DNA of 64,000 nt from Gorsachius magnificus (GCA_034008185.1 CM067081.1:5703821-5767820), one strand, 5' to 3'. Numbered from the stretch's first letter, positions 1 through 12,046 are shown. Numbers and translations are program-made. Notes: generated by a model from the sequence alone, not told the origin.

Positions 1-1197
1 CATAAAGAGACATCAGGTTTAAAAGCAAGCAAAAGGAAATACTTATTCACGTAACACACAGCTACAATTTAAAGCTCTGTTTTGGCAGGGCAAAAAGCAT
101 AGCCACGTTAAGATGTAGAGATATTCAGTCGCTCTCAGAGAATTTGGACACAATCTCTTGCTTTGGAAGTTTCTAGATGCTGACAGCCAGAAGCAGGGAA
201 GGTAATAATCCCTCTGTACTTGCCCTGTTTCTCATATTTGCCTTTAGGTGACTGTTACTGCCTGCTTCTAGAGACAGGATTTTGGCTCGGTGAGCTGTGT
301 GATGGCTCTCATATTCTTCATTTAGCAGTTTCAGTTAAGCAAACAGTGAGAACATTGACAATTTCCAGCTCCAAAGTGCTCTTTGTGAGTGTGAAATGTT
401 ATAATTTAATGTGCACTCTCGGTTTAGCTGGGCCGTGCAGCAGTACTGGCAAGCTCTCTCACAGCTGGGGGGAAGTTGAATACCTAGAAAAGTCAATTGG
501 TGTAGTTATTCATTTTGCTTTCATCTTCTTGGGCTTCTAATGCCTACTTCTGTCAGTTTGGTTAAATGTGCATTTAATAGACATATCTTAAGTTAGCTGG
601 AGAAGATACGTGACCCCTTCAAAGAGAAATTCTCTGTAGGTGGTCAACCATGTCGCAAAATGCAATTAGCTGGACATCTCCACCATTGGAATCAGCATAT
701 CCCCAGCAGTATAGGCACATCAGCAGCTGAGCAAAGGAGAAAGAATGTCTGTTCCCAAGGGACAGGCAAGGTGGAAAAACAATAGGAAGATGAGGCCACA
801 CCACCAGTGAGGTGGGGTTAAAAAAACAAAAAAAAAAGGAATTTAGTGGTGGTAATGAAAAAGGGCTGAAATTATTTTCCATCGAATCACACTCACAACT
901 GCAGTGAGGTAGCCTGGCACCCATCTTTCTGCCTCCCTGTTTTCCTCCCACCCTCTGAGGTCACTCTGTCACGGGTGACACCCGGGGGTAGCAGGGTGGA
1001 AGCTTATCTCTAATTTCTTGGCCACCCCTTTTGGCCCTTGTTGCTGTAGCACTAATGACACATGTTCCCCTCCTTCAGGTCTTTCTACTACCCCAAACAG
1101 TGCTCTTCCTAAGTGAAGTTTACAAATATATTTAACTACCAGATACACACCATTTCCTTTTTTACTGAATCTGCAGTCCTACTCCAACAGTCCTACA
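1..1197. other. Non-coding sequence, no gene seen
   Basis: The open frames here (220-540 plus, 619-951 minus) are about 110 codons or shorter, have no recognisable motif and lack convincing splice borders. An A-rich tract lies near 820-839. A short GC-rich patch near 965-1000 contains a small inverted repeat (GTCAC/GTGAC). I see no repeat family up to the start of the CR1 element at about 1198. Confidence 0.6.
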
Positions 1198-1243
1198 CAG
1201 ACTGGGGGATGAAAGACAAGGGTTTGAGGGACTGGGGGCTAGT

Positions 1244-1390
1244 ATGAGCCTTCAACCTGTTGCCCAGCACTGTGCCAGGGGCGCTGCAGCAAAGTTGAAG
1301 ACTGGCGGAGGTGAGCCGGAGGCTCCTGGGGTAGCAGGAGCCAACAAGGAAAAGCCCGTGAAACACCTCAAAGTAAATGAGGTGCTATGA
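1244..1390 (+). pseudogene. CR1 ORF1, C-terminal remnant
   Basis: A plus-strand frame, open from about 1169, runs through an ATG at 1244 and ends at TGA 1388-1390. The last 48 codons are rich in Gly, Ala, Pro and Lys and finish with the residues KHLKVNEVL. The stop overlaps the ORF2 start codon as ATGA at 1387-1390, the layout expected of ORF1 followed by ORF2 in a CR1. In this family ORF1 encodes a nucleic-acid-binding protein that accompanies the element RNA. Only its tail is left because the element is 5'-truncated, so no ORF1 domain can be recognised. The assignment to ORF1 rests on position. Confidence 0.55.
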
Positions 1391-2298
1391 AGGTGACGAG
1401 GCCGACAGCTCATATGAAATGCCTCTATACAAACGCACGCAGCATGGGAAACAAACAAGAGGAGTTGGAAGCTATCGTGCTGCTAGAAAGCTACGACCTG
1501 ATCGCCATTACGGAAACTTGGTGGGATGAATCCCACGACTGGAATGTAGCTCTTGATGGCTACAGGCTGTTCAGAAGGGACAGGCGAGGAAGGAGGGGCG
1601 GAGGCGTTGCCCTTTACATCAAGAAATCAATACAGTGTGAAGAGCTGGCCCTGAAGAATAGCCATGAGCAGGTCGAAAGCTTATGGATAAGAATCAGAGA
1701 GAGAGGCAACAAAGGGAACCTGGTGGTTGGTGTCTACTACAGGCCACCAGATCAAGAGGAGCCGACTGACGAAGCGTTCTTCCTCCAACTCCGGGAGGCT
1801 TCGTGCTCGCAGGCTCTCGTCCTGCTGGGGGACTTCAACCACCCTGACATCTGCTGGAAAACCAGCACGGCAAGCTGTAGGCAATCCAGCAGGTTTCTTG
1901 AATGCATTGAGGACAACTTCTTAAGCCAGGTAATAGACACCCCTACCCGAGGGGATGCGATACTGGACCTGGTGGTCACCAATGCAAGTGAGCTCGTCGG
2001 AAATGTCAAGATTGGAGGCAGCTTGGGTTGCAGTGATCATGCGCTGGTAGAGCTCACACTCCAGAGGGAAATGGGAAGAATGAAGAGTATAGTCAGGACC
2101 CTGAATTTTAGAAAAGCAAACTTCCAGCTCCTCAAGGAGATAGTCGGAAGGACTCCCTGGGAAACGGTCCTCAGGGACAGGGGAACAGAACAGAGCTGGC
2201 AGCTCTTTAAGGAAGTGATCCACAGAGCGCAAGAGCTCTCGATCCCCAGGTGTAAGAAATCGGGCAAAGAAGGGAAGAGACCAGCATGGCTGAGATGA
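1387..2298 (+). pseudogene. CR1 ORF2, apurinic-type endonuclease part
   Basis: This is the first 303 codons of CR1 ORF2. The fold is an exonuclease-endonuclease-phosphatase (APE-like) endonuclease that nicks the target DNA to prime reverse transcription. Visible motifs are YTNARS (14-19), ITETW with the metal-binding Glu (41-45), VYYRPP (116-121), LGDFN (147-151) and SDHAL with the catalytic His (216-220). All key residues look intact. The start ATG at 1387 overlaps the ORF1 stop, and an in-frame TGA lies immediately upstream (1378-1380). The frame ends at TGA 2296-2298. The next codons continue the same frame at 2302, so this is a single nonsense change within ORF2, possibly C-to-T decay of CGA. 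A host function is not suggested. Confidence 0.9.
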
Positions 2299-2301
2299 GA
2301 C

Positions 2302-3216
2302 ATGCTGGACAAACTAAGAAGGAAGAGGGAGCTGCACAGGCAGTGGAAGCAGGGACAGGCATCCTGGGAAGAGTATAGGGACGCGGCCCGGTTGTGTAGG
2401 AATGGGGTCAGGAAGGCCAAGGCTCAGCTGGAGCTAAACTTGGCTAGGGATGCAAAGAATAACAAGAAGGGTTTCTACAGGTATATCAGCTGGAAAAGGA
2501 TGGTTAAAGAAAGCGTACCCCCGCTGATGAGCGAGACTGGCAAGCTGGTAATAGCAGATGAGGAGAAGGCTGAGGTACTCAACACCTTTTTTGCCTCAGT
2601 CTTCACTGGGAAGCTCTCTCCTCACCCCACCCGAGTTGATGGATGGCATGAGGGAGACAGGGAGGGCAAAACCCTTCCTGCTGTAGGAGAAGATCAGGTT
2701 CGTGACCACCTGAGGAACCTGAATGCGCATAAGTCCATGGGACCTGATGAGATGCATCCCGGAGTCCTGAGGGAATTAGCCAATGTAGTCGCCAAGCCAC
2801 TCTCCATGATATTTGAAAAGTCATGGCAGTCAGGTGAAGTCCCTGGTGACTGGAAGAAGGGAAACATTGTGCCCCTTTTCAAAAAGGGTAGAAAGGAAGA
2901 CCCTGGGAACTACCGACCTGTCAGCCTCACCTCTGTGCCTGGGAAGATCATGGAACAGATCCTCCTAGAAGCTATGCTAAGGCACATGGAGGCCAGGGAG
3001 ATAATTCGAGATAGCCAGCATGGCTTCACCAAGGGCAAGTCCTGCCTGACGAACCTAGTGGCTTTCTATGATGGTGTGACAGCATCAGTGGACAAGGGAA
3101 AACCAATAGATGTCATCTATCTGGACTTCTGCAAAGCCTTTGACACAGTCCCCCACAACATCCTTCTCTCTAAATTGGAGGGCTATGGATTTGACGGTGG
3201 ACTGTTCGGTGGGTAA
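2302..3216 (+). pseudogene. CR1 ORF2, linker and first half of reverse transcriptase
   Basis: This continues ORF2 in the same frame after the TGA at 2296-2298. Residues 1-130 form the charged linker between endonuclease and RT. RT motifs follow: [15 protein letters not shown] (182-196), NYRPVSLTS (203-211), [10 protein letters not shown] (239-248) and motif [16 protein letters not shown] (271-285), with the first catalytic Asp. The frame is lost near 3195, where one G is missing compared with CR1-D and CR1-F (GACGGTGGAC against GATGGGTGGAC). The stop at 3214-3216 is therefore an artefact of the shift. RT copies the element RNA at the nicked target. This copy cannot make a full enzyme. Confidence 0.9.
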
Positions 3217-4183
3217 GGAACTGGCTGGATGGCCGCATCCAGAGGGTAGTGGTCAATGGCTCGATGTCCAGATGGAGACCGGTGACGAGTGGTGTCCCTC
3301 AGGGGTCCGTACTGGGACCCGTGCTGTTTAATAATTCATCAATGACTTAGACAGCGAGATTGAGTGCACCCTCAGCAAGTTTGCGGATGACACCAAACTG
3401 AGTGGTGCGGTTGACACACCAGAAGGACGGGATGTCATCCAGAGAGACCTGGACAGGCTGGAGAGGTGGGCCTGTGTGAACCTCATGAGGTTCAACAAGG
3501 CCAAGTGCAAGGTCATGCACCTGGGTCGGGGTAACCCCCAGTATCAATACAGGCTGGGGGAAGAAAGGATCGAGAGCAGCCCTGCCGAGAGGGACTTGGG
3601 GGTGCTGGTGGATGAAAAGCTGGACATGAGCCGGCAATGTGCACTGGCAGCCCAGAAGGCCAACCGTATTCTGGGCTGCATCAGGAGAAGCGTGGCCAGC
3701 AGGTCGAGGGAGGTGATTCTGCCCCTCTACTCTGCTCTGGTGAGACCTCACCTGGAGTATTGTGTCCAACTCTGGAGCCCTCAGCACAAGAAGGACATGG
3801 AGCTGTTGGAGTGGGTCCAGAGGAGGGCTACTAAAATGATCCGAGGGCTGGAGCACCTCTCTTATGAGGACAGGCTGAGGGAGTTGGGCTTGTTCAGCCT
3901 GGAGAAGAGAAGGCTGCGGGGAGACCTGATTACGGCCTTTCAGTATCTAAAGGGGGCCTATAGGAAAGATGGGGAAAATCTTTTTAGTAGGGCCAGCTGT
4001 GAGAGGACAAGGGGTAATGGTTTTAAACTAAACCAGGGTAGGTTTAGACTGGATATAAGGAAGAAATTCTTTACAACGAGGGTGGTGAAACCCTGGCAGG
4101 GGTTGCCCAGAGAGGTGGTGGATGTCCCATCCCTGGGAACATTCAAGGCCAGGTTGGATGGGGCTCTGAGCAACCTGATCTAG
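3198..4183 (+). pseudogene. CR1 ORF2, second half of reverse transcriptase and C-terminus
   Basis: ORF2 continues in two further frames. From 3198 to about 3331 the third frame carries RT motif B ([15 protein letters not shown]). A second missing base near 3332 (TTAATAATTC where the other copies read TTAATATATTC) moves it to the frame that holds the FADD active site at 3380-3391. That frame stays open to the TAG at 4181-4183. Codons 3476-4183 form an uninterrupted 235-residue stretch beginning [13 protein letters not shown] and ending LDGALSNLI, with [17 protein letters not shown] and RRATKMIRG on the way. The ATG at 3476 is internal and is not a real start. ACAG at 3351-3354 is present here but absent from CR1-D and CR1-F. 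Confidence 0.9.
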
Positions 4184-4270
4184 TTAGTGGTGTCCCTGCT
4201 CACTGCAGGGGGGTTGGACTAGATGACCTCTAGGGGTCCCTTCCAACCCAAAACATTCTATGATTCTATG
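4184..4270 (+). repeat. CR1 3' UTR and terminal octamer tail
   Basis: After the ORF2 stop come about 85 bases of CR1 3' UTR with complementary GGTTGGA and TCCAACC segments that can form a stem, then ATTCTATG twice. In CR1 elements this end is the site recognised by the element's own RT. The same end, in either orientation, marks each CR1 copy in this window. Confidence 0.85.
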
Positions 4271-7200
4271 AATTTTCTAATTGAAGAATTCGTAAGAAAT
4301 TTGTTTAAACTTATTTTCATTAGCATTTTTCAGTCTGGAGATTTTGAGTAACATTTTCCGAGGTACTTTTTGGTAATGGAGCAGTGAATAATGAGAATTT
4401 ATTTCCCTTTTCAAAAGTAATTAATAAACAAAGAGAAGATACTGCTTTCCTACTAAATCAATAGATTCATAGAATGTTTTCTTCCTGGCAGCTATAAAAG
4501 AAATGTGACTTAATGTAATGCTAATTCTCAGAAAATAAATAAATAAAAGCTATTATAATCACTTGAACTAATGTTACATGTCCAGTGGAGAACTGAGAGC
4601 AACTTCTGGACTCTTTACAGGAAAATAGGTGTTGTGGTAATGCAAAGGTGCCTTTCTTTTTAGAGAATGTTTTAAGAAATATACCCGTGTATGAAATGCG
4701 CTTGCTAGCTGTGTAATCAATTGGCTTTAATGATCAAGTCAGAAAAAACCATCTTATACTTTCTGTGGTTCACTTGATGGAAACAGAAGTTGAGGCAAGA
4801 ATAAATAGTCAAGCAATATATTTCTGGACACCTGGAGTCTCTTCAGAGCATTTGCTGTGATTCCAGGAGAAGTGCATGGCAGAGGCCGTGCAGCAGAGGA
4901 GTTAGGGTGTGGGAAGCATGAGGACACAGACAGTTCAGGAAGAAAGGAGATAACAGAATCAGATTTCAGATATTCAGTGACCAGACTTCGATGTTAAAGT
5001 GCAGTGCAAAGAGGGTTTGCAATGAGAAAAAATGTGTTTGCATGGAAAATCTACTGCCACAACGCTGAGAGGTGTTAAAGGGCAACAGGGAGGGAATACA
5101 ATCTCTCCAGTCAAAATTGGAATCCTGAAGCAGTAACAGGAGGCAATCATGTTCAGTAAACAATTAGGGACAGGACTAAAGATAGGCTAAAAGCAATTTA
5201 CAAGCCATATGACCAAAAAAATAGGAACACAAGGTGGAGTAAGAAACAAAAGGAAATGATTAATTGTGTCCACAAGAAAGAAAAATATTAAGTAATAAAA
5301 ACAGCAATAAAAGTGTTTGAGATATTTAGATTACTTCTTTTTTTTTTTTCCTTTTGAAATCCACTGTACACAGTGAGAATAGTTCACATGCTTAGGTAAT
5401 CAAAAAATATTCTTGACCAGAGTAACTAAGATCTTGGTCTAAATTAACTATCAAAACTTGACAAAGGGACAGAGACCATGCAGACAGGTCCAGAAAATGC
5501 TGTAATGGAGCTGTGCTACAAAGGCTGGCACGCTGTTACGATGCAAAGGGAGGAAGAATCAGATTCCCATTTGATGTGAGCAAAGTAAGAACACCATGGT
5601 TTGGGTTTTTGTTTTTGGAAGACTAAATGTTTCAAAACCTTCTTGAATTCCAATGTAGGAACAATGACAATAAAAATCAGATATCAGGTGAGTAGAAATG
5701 TTTCATAAAAAAAAAAGAATATACAATGCTACACCAATTTCAACCTGTTTTCACTGTATATTAAAGTACAAAGTAAAACTGGGAAAGTGAAAAAAAAAAA
5801 AAACCCAACATACTTTGAAGTGGAAAAATCTAAGCACTCCAATACAGTCAAACCAAAACCTTTGCACTCGCCAGTGTACCTCTCCCTCTGTGCACTGCCC
5901 TTGCCCTCAGCCCTAACCTCCCAGTGCTTATTTCAGAGTAAAACATCAAAGGCAACAGGATTTCCTCTTGAACAGCCTGAAGCAGCTCCCTGCTTGCTTC
6001 TTCATGTCTCCAACCCCACCCGGAGGCATCCAACCTTCTCTGGTCATGCCATCAGGAACGCACATAACGAGTCAAAGCTTTCTGGTTCTGCTCCAGTTCC
6101 CAGATGTCTGGATCCCTTTGAGCCTTAGCCTCAAATAGCTTAACGTTTCTCTTTACCTTCCTGTAAAATGGGTATTTCATAACCCACATGTAAAATGCCT
6201 GTGAAGGGAGAAGACTTCTATTCTTGTGCAGTCCTCTCAGATTAGATGTTTTGTAGGAGTAAAACAAGGTACGTGCATGTACCTGCACACATGCATGCTG
6301 GACTAGCTCTACATATACACTGTACTCATTGTGTGCCATCGCATGATGTCAGGGGTAAATGACAAGAAAGAGGGAATATCACTAAAAGGATCCTTTTTTG
6401 CAGATGACCATGCTAGTAAGTAACTGAACAAATCAGTGTTGCCTCTTGGACATGATTTTCTGGGTGTCAAATCTGACTTCCACATTAGAAAATCATGATA
6501 AAATGGGATGTGGAATAATGTGGGTGAAGACCAAGGAACCAGGATTATTTTAGTGACTGCCCTAACAAAAACCATCAATCATTATGATATTTTCTATTAA
6601 AAAAGCATAAGCCTTACAGTAAAATTAAAAAGAAAAAAGATAGGCAGACAGAAAAAGCCTGTAAAATAGAACTTACTTTAGCCAATTGACTAGGAAAAAG
6701 ATTTGAGAATTATTGCAAAAAAAATCTCTAAAGCCTCAGCTCACTGAAAACTGCAATGGAAAAGGAAACAGTGTGCAGGTTATATTTCAGGACCACAACA
6801 GAAGTCAGAGAAGACGGTGGTTTTGCTACAATAATAATTCAACACTAGTTTCCCGATAAACCCAAGCTTTATCCATAATCAGTTGCCTCAACATACACCA
6901 GAAGATGAGAAGCATTTCTAAAAGGAGACGGTGTAGAGCAGGCACAATTTCAGTCAAAATACTACATTTCAGAGAACCCAAATTACAGTGAACTATGTAC
7001 AAGCACTGTCCCCATCCTGTTCTGGCTGAGGGAACTGAGAGATTTATCAGTAAAATGCTGATGAAGGAGATTGATAAGCATGCACTTGGGAGGAAAATAT
7101 GCAAGTTAAATCAGCAGGAAGCTGCAATCAAACCAGCCAGGGCTGTGCAGCCATGGGTGCTGCTCTCAGCATCACTTAGCAGCCACACCGGTGCCCTGAT

Positions 7201-8216
7201 GCACTTCACTGCGTGTCCCCAGACTGCTGGACCGATAGCACTGGAAGCAAGCTGGGGACAGGCATGAGGGGGACAGCAGAAACTGGTGCCATTTCCCCTC
7301 CCCCCCACAAAAAAAAGGCAGCAGAAGGAAATAACTTGATAGAAACATGAAAACAACCTGCAGATAAAGTCACTGCAGAAGTTGCAACTTATCTGCTTCC
7401 CGTGTTCTCTTTCCATCACCACATCACTTGTTTCAGTCTGCTCAGAACACTTCCAGGCCCCCACTTGAATGGAGACTTGGTTAGGAAAGCACAGGTGTCC
7501 ATCTTGTGACTGGATAAATCAGGATATCAGGTATGGACTAGACTATTCTGTGAACTTGAGCTGGTCAACAGAGGTGGGGTTATACAGTAGTGTCTTTATG
7601 TGTGTATATCTGGAGGAAAAGATACTCAAACCCCATTTTTTTAAAAAATAAAACCAAGAAAAAATATTCATGCACACACTTGGCATTTAGCAGCGAGCCC
7701 CAAAATTAGATAGGAACAGGAATTTTTAAATATCAAAATATTACAAGCAAATTCACACTGATAAGAAGAGATGATCAGCTGGATGCTAAGCAATACTAAT
7801 CTAAAGTGTGGAACAGATTTTGGTTTATTCTTTTGGCAGTATGTTCCATTTTAATGCGGATCTTTATATGTTCATGCTTAAAATGATTCAGCAATTCTTT
7901 TTTTTCTTCCCTCCTGCATAAAATTGTACTGACTTTAAAAATGCAGCTAGAAAATTTAATTTTGTTCACTCTCAGATCTCAGAGTAACAGTAATTAGAAA
8001 CAATCAGGAATGATACAGTTAGGATAACTACTTCCTTGGGTATTTTTATTTGTCCCTTACATCAGGCTATTACTATTTCAAAGACTCAGGACATTGCAGC
8101 AATAATGAAAAGTATTGGTTCATTCACAGCCCATTGGACCAGGTGTTTATCCAAATACCACCTCAAGATGGGGGGAATCCTTCCACTTGCAAGCTCATTT
8201 ATATCACATTACTTAC
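4271..8216. other. Non-coding AT-rich sequence, no gene seen
   Basis: I see no transposon or RNA gene here. Open frames are under 120 codons with no motif. Short A- or T-runs occur near 5337-5350, 5709-5718 and 5790-5804, and an A/C-rich stretch follows at 5805-5815. A C-run and A-run pair lies at about 7299-7318. A short match to CR1 3' ends near 4463-4480 is too brief to call. Confidence 0.55.
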
Positions 8217-8306
8217 AGGCTCCTCTGCCCACCAATTCAAAGCACCCTCCCTGGTACAAGGAGGGCTGGAAAGATGTTTCACAGTGCAAATCAACAGGTT
8301 CCAGCA
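8217..8306 (-). other. Candidate coding exon, unidentified (minus strand)
   Basis: On the minus strand a 90-bp segment is preceded by a pyrimidine-containing stretch ending CCTGCCCTGCAG and followed by CCT|GTAAGT. One frame (entry phase 1, exit phase 1) is open for 29 codons and includes LHCETSFQPSLYQGGCF. A second frame is also open, which weakens the case. I do not recognise the family. The plus strand of the same interval is also stop-poor. A chance splice-like match is a serious alternative. Confidence 0.2.
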
Positions 8307-8449
8307 CTGCAGGGCAGGATATAGAAGCTACCATCTATAGCATTTTATAAAGAATTTAGGAAGGAACATTATTTTTTGATTGTTTTAAAAATGTCTGTGT
8401 TATGAGTACATCTAATTTTTTGACTGGTATCATTTGCGAAGGGGGTGAC

Positions 8450-9620
8450 CAACCTTGTCATTTCCTACAGAAAAACGTATTTTTTTCGTACAGCTAATAC
8501 AGGCTCTGTTGTTACATTATCTCCTACACTTTGTAGAAAGCAAGGCACAGCCCTGCAAAAACGAAATGGCTCAGTCACCACGGCATGAGTATGAATGTGA
8601 GCGATCGGAAATACTGCTCTTCACGCAGCCTCCGTGGACTGCTTGTGGAGCTGCTGACAGTGGGGATGGCACTTGTTCAGAAGGTATTTTTGTTATGCTA
8701 TTTCAAATACCACGTTCATTTTGTGACCTGAAGTGGGTAATGCACAACAGACGTTGTCTGCTCTCTCTCACCTGGTCTGGCGCGGGAGAGACAATAGTTT
8801 GATCTGCAGACTTCGAAGTAATGTACAGATATTAATGAAGCCACGGCACACCCAAATAAAGTAGCTTTATACTTCAGTAACATTAGAAATGGGGCATGCA
8901 CAGCTCAAACACATTATGCTTAGCACAACACTTTCCTGCCTAATTAAAGGGGAACAAAGAAAAAACACAGCAAAGATTATTGTCATGTAGTAATAGCTTG
9001 TCAGGCTTAAGGGAAAGGTTTTCTTTCCATTAATTCCTTAGGAGCAAAATCCAGACCAACTTAAGGCTGTGCTTAGCTTTAAGCATGCCTTACTAATTCT
9101 TATACTTCATTCCTGTAGTCAACAGGACCTAATGTTGCTTTAATTCAGTGCTTTGTCTTCCTCTCAAATAATGTTAGACCTTGGTTAGTTTGGAAAAGAA
9201 GGAAAAAAAAACCCAACAAACTCACAACCCCCAAACTGCATTCATTTTCTTTGTGCCTCCCCATTTCATTTGCAATGTCATTTGTCTCTGTGATGATGCA
9301 GCAAAAATAAAGCCGTGCTTGGCTAGTTTGCATTGCACCTCGCTGCGCCGCTCCAGCTCTCCCTGCCTTCCTCCTGATTTACAGTTTCTCGGCTCATCCC
9401 ATCACATCAATCACCACATCTCTCATCACTGAAGGAACAGTAAGGAGGAAGATGCAAAAGTGGAGGTGGGGGAGGAGTGGAACCGGGCACAGAAATGCCC
9501 TGTAAAAAATGGCTGGTGTTAAATTTCTGTCTGCAGAGACAGGGAGATAAAATCTGGCATGTGAGGCGTCTCGTCTTAGCTGCGAATGACTGTTCTAACT
9601 TCATTACACTGCAATTACTG
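8450..9620. promoter_or_regulatory. CpG-enriched single-copy block, possible regulatory element
   Basis: CpG is scarce in the surrounding DNA but clusters here. Examples are around 8477-8640 (ACGT, CGATCGG, CACGCAG, CTCCGTGG), 8765-8815 (GGCGCGGG, TTCGAAG) and 9325-9600 (CTCGCTGCGCCG, ACCGGGC, GGCGTCTCGTC). The block has no TE signature. It holds a 115-codon plus-strand frame (8455-8802) with no known motif and a weak donor. Conserved enhancer, promoter of a non-coding RNA, or chance are all possible. I infer function only from composition. Confidence 0.25.
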
Positions 9621-11997
9621 GATTCAGGGGGGAAACGATGTCTCCTTTAAGGGAACATATAATCACTAACACAGCGTTTTCCCTAAAGGGGAAGCTGTAT
9701 GACAAGTAGCTTGCAAGGTAAGTGTGGTATTTCTATGGTAATTCCGTGTTGTCCTAGACAGTCCAAAGGCAAATGCAGGTAACTGTAAGGTAGACGAAAT
9801 ACAAGCCTGACATTTCAGTGTGTTATCAGCCACATGTGGGATATGCAGAACACCCCTGAAATATAGACAGTCCCTGTTTCTGGGGGGTTGCAAATTACCA
9901 ATTCTCATCCCCACATGGAAGCACAGACTGAATGTTGCTCTTGAGCTGTGCCTTACATTTTAAGACAGCTTTCCTCTCCCACTGTGGTATTGCCATTTCC
10001 AGTTAAAGGCATTTTATGCTAAACCATCGATATTTCAGTTTCTGTTCTCTGCCAATCACTTTTCTCTCACAACAGTTAACATCTGTTTTCTTTCTGCGTT
10101 GCTTTTTTTAAAAACTAATCACGGGTTTAGACGATATTCCCAGTGCAGATATCCTTTCCCATCTGAAACATAGTGGAAATGCAGCTCTGGCTCAGAGCTT
10201 TGGAGCTCAGATTCCTCTATTATGATAGGAAAAGTGGAAAGTTGAGACACAAACATGCCTGAACTTTAAGTGCATTTTGTTTTCCCAGTGTTATTCTTGG
10301 TCTTACATGATTTTAACTCGGCTGATTCTAATAGAATTATTCCTGGCTTAGACTATCATGAGGGAAAGGGGGAATAAAAGTTGATGTAAAAAGCATTTAA
10401 AAAAATAAAAATCCAAGATACCTCATTACCTATGTGGTCAAATCTTGGAATCTTTTCTTGATACTTAGTAATCCAATATTTTATTGAAGTTATATACTGC
10501 TTTGGATCAAGTAAAAATTAAATAAAGGATTCTAAAATTTGGATATATATACAGAGTCTGGACAAGATTTTTCTCCCTGCCTACAAGAAAAACAAAATCT
10601 AAGTAATTTTTTCAAACTTTTTGTTTTGCCCAGCTCTTATATTCTTTTAAATTGATGTTTCCAATATGTCACTTAGAAATTGAAAAATTCTTAAAAGAAA
10701 ACTGTTAACTCTTCTTTAGTTTCTCTTCCTCTCTCACATGCATATGTGCAGATACATAGGACATCTCAGACGTGTGAGGAGCCAGCCCAACTAGGAATAT
10801 GGAATATATGTAATCTACCAAAAGAATGTCAAAATTCACAGCAGACAGAAATTCTAGGCAAAATTTAATGATGGCAAATATTTCTACCTTCTACCTGAAT
10901 AAAGTTTTGTCATTTAAGTGTCATCACTGCTCACATTTAGGATGTTACCAAAGAGTCAGGAGGATGACCAAACAACACACCAGCTTCGGACTGATTATAT
11001 CTCCTAACATCTCACCTTCTGCGTATTTCTCTTTTTCTTAGTAAAATATACAAGTGTTCTTTCTGGATGTAACCCACATTATATTTGCTTTAGGACACTC
11101 AGGTTACTTTCTCCATGCTTAGACAATTACCTGTGTGATTTTTTATGTGTCCTTTATGAGGATAAACTGACAGTGTCCTCTAATAGTAAGAAGTGGGAAC
11201 TTATCTTCATATTTTGGGGAAATTCTAGTATCATTCAGTTTAGAATAATGAGCCATATCTGACCCCAACCCCAGTGTTTCTGAGCTCAGGCGATGGGATC
11301 ACAACAGTAAGTCACACAGCTCAAGCAAAACACTGGCTTAACCAGAATTTCAGGATCACAACTTGTATTGTTAAATAATAAGGGCCCTGGGACTAAACAA
11401 CTCTGACTGGCTTGTGTCCACACTGCTCAGGAGTAGTCCCCTCCAGAGGACATATTTCTTGGCTAGAATTAATCAGAGCAGAGCAAAGAGCCTGGGAGAA
11501 AGCTAACAGTTTTGCAGTGGGCAGATCAAAGGTCCAGGCTTGCTCCCTGGCTTTCTGCACAGGGCTCCAGTGTTAGCCTTCCAGAATGGCTCTTTCCAAT
11601 GAACAAATCACAGTGACCCCACTAACAAACCAAAAAGGAAAACAGCATCTGTACCTCCTATGTTGCACTTGGCAACGCTGAATACCCCAAAATGATCTGG
11701 CTGGAGCATTGGCAGACAGGAACTAGAAAGAATATTTGACTCAGTAATAGAGAATGTGTGATTTATATGCAGCTTAACTCAGTATTAACAAAAATGAGAG
11801 ATCAACAATTTGAAAGCTGGGGTAAAAAAAGGGAAAAGGTTAAAAGGCTGGGGTACATGTCAATCAAAAGCACAAGAGGTGAGCAATCAGGATAGATGTT
11901 GTGGTAGATGACAGCCTGTGACCGGACACAGAGAAATTGGCTTTGCAGAGCAACTCAGGTTCTGTAGAAGATAAGAAGATATACACCTAAAAAGATG
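9621..11997. other. Non-coding sequence, no gene seen
   Basis: No coding frame above 85 codons and no repeat family is visible. CCACATGTGG, a perfect 10-bp palindrome containing an E-box, sits at 9830-9839. The rest is ordinary AT-rich sequence. Confidence 0.55.
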
Positions 11998-12046
11998 GGT
12001 AAGAGAGAGAAAGAACAGAGAAAGAAAAAAAAAAAAAAGAAAGAAG
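11998..12046. repeat. GA/A-rich simple repeat
   Basis: A purine-only or nearly purine-only tract with GAGAGA and GAAA units around an A-run. It is low complexity and likely length-variable. Confidence 0.7.

Larger units (their letters stand above)
1198..4270 (+). mobile_element. CR1 LINE (CR1-A), about 3.1 kb, nearly complete ORF2
   Basis: This is a non-LTR retrotransposon of the CR1 family. Read 5' to 3' it holds the end of ORF1 (stop at 1388-1390), ORF2 with an endonuclease and a reverse transcriptase (1387-4183), a short 3' UTR with the usual ggttggact..ccttccaaccca sequence, and a tail of two ATTCTATG octamers ending near 4270. The 3' end is clear. The 5' end is estimated from where the ORF1 frame opens (1169) and CR1-like sequence begins, and may be off by tens of bases. 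ORF2 is disabled by one in-frame TGA and two 1-bp deletions. No convincing target-site duplication was found. High similarity to CR1-D and CR1-F suggests a fairly recent insertion. Confidence 0.93.

Noticed and set aside
4463..4482. Short CR1-like TTCATAGAATGTTTTC match
   Set aside because: Only about 15 bases match and no adjoining 3' UTR follows.
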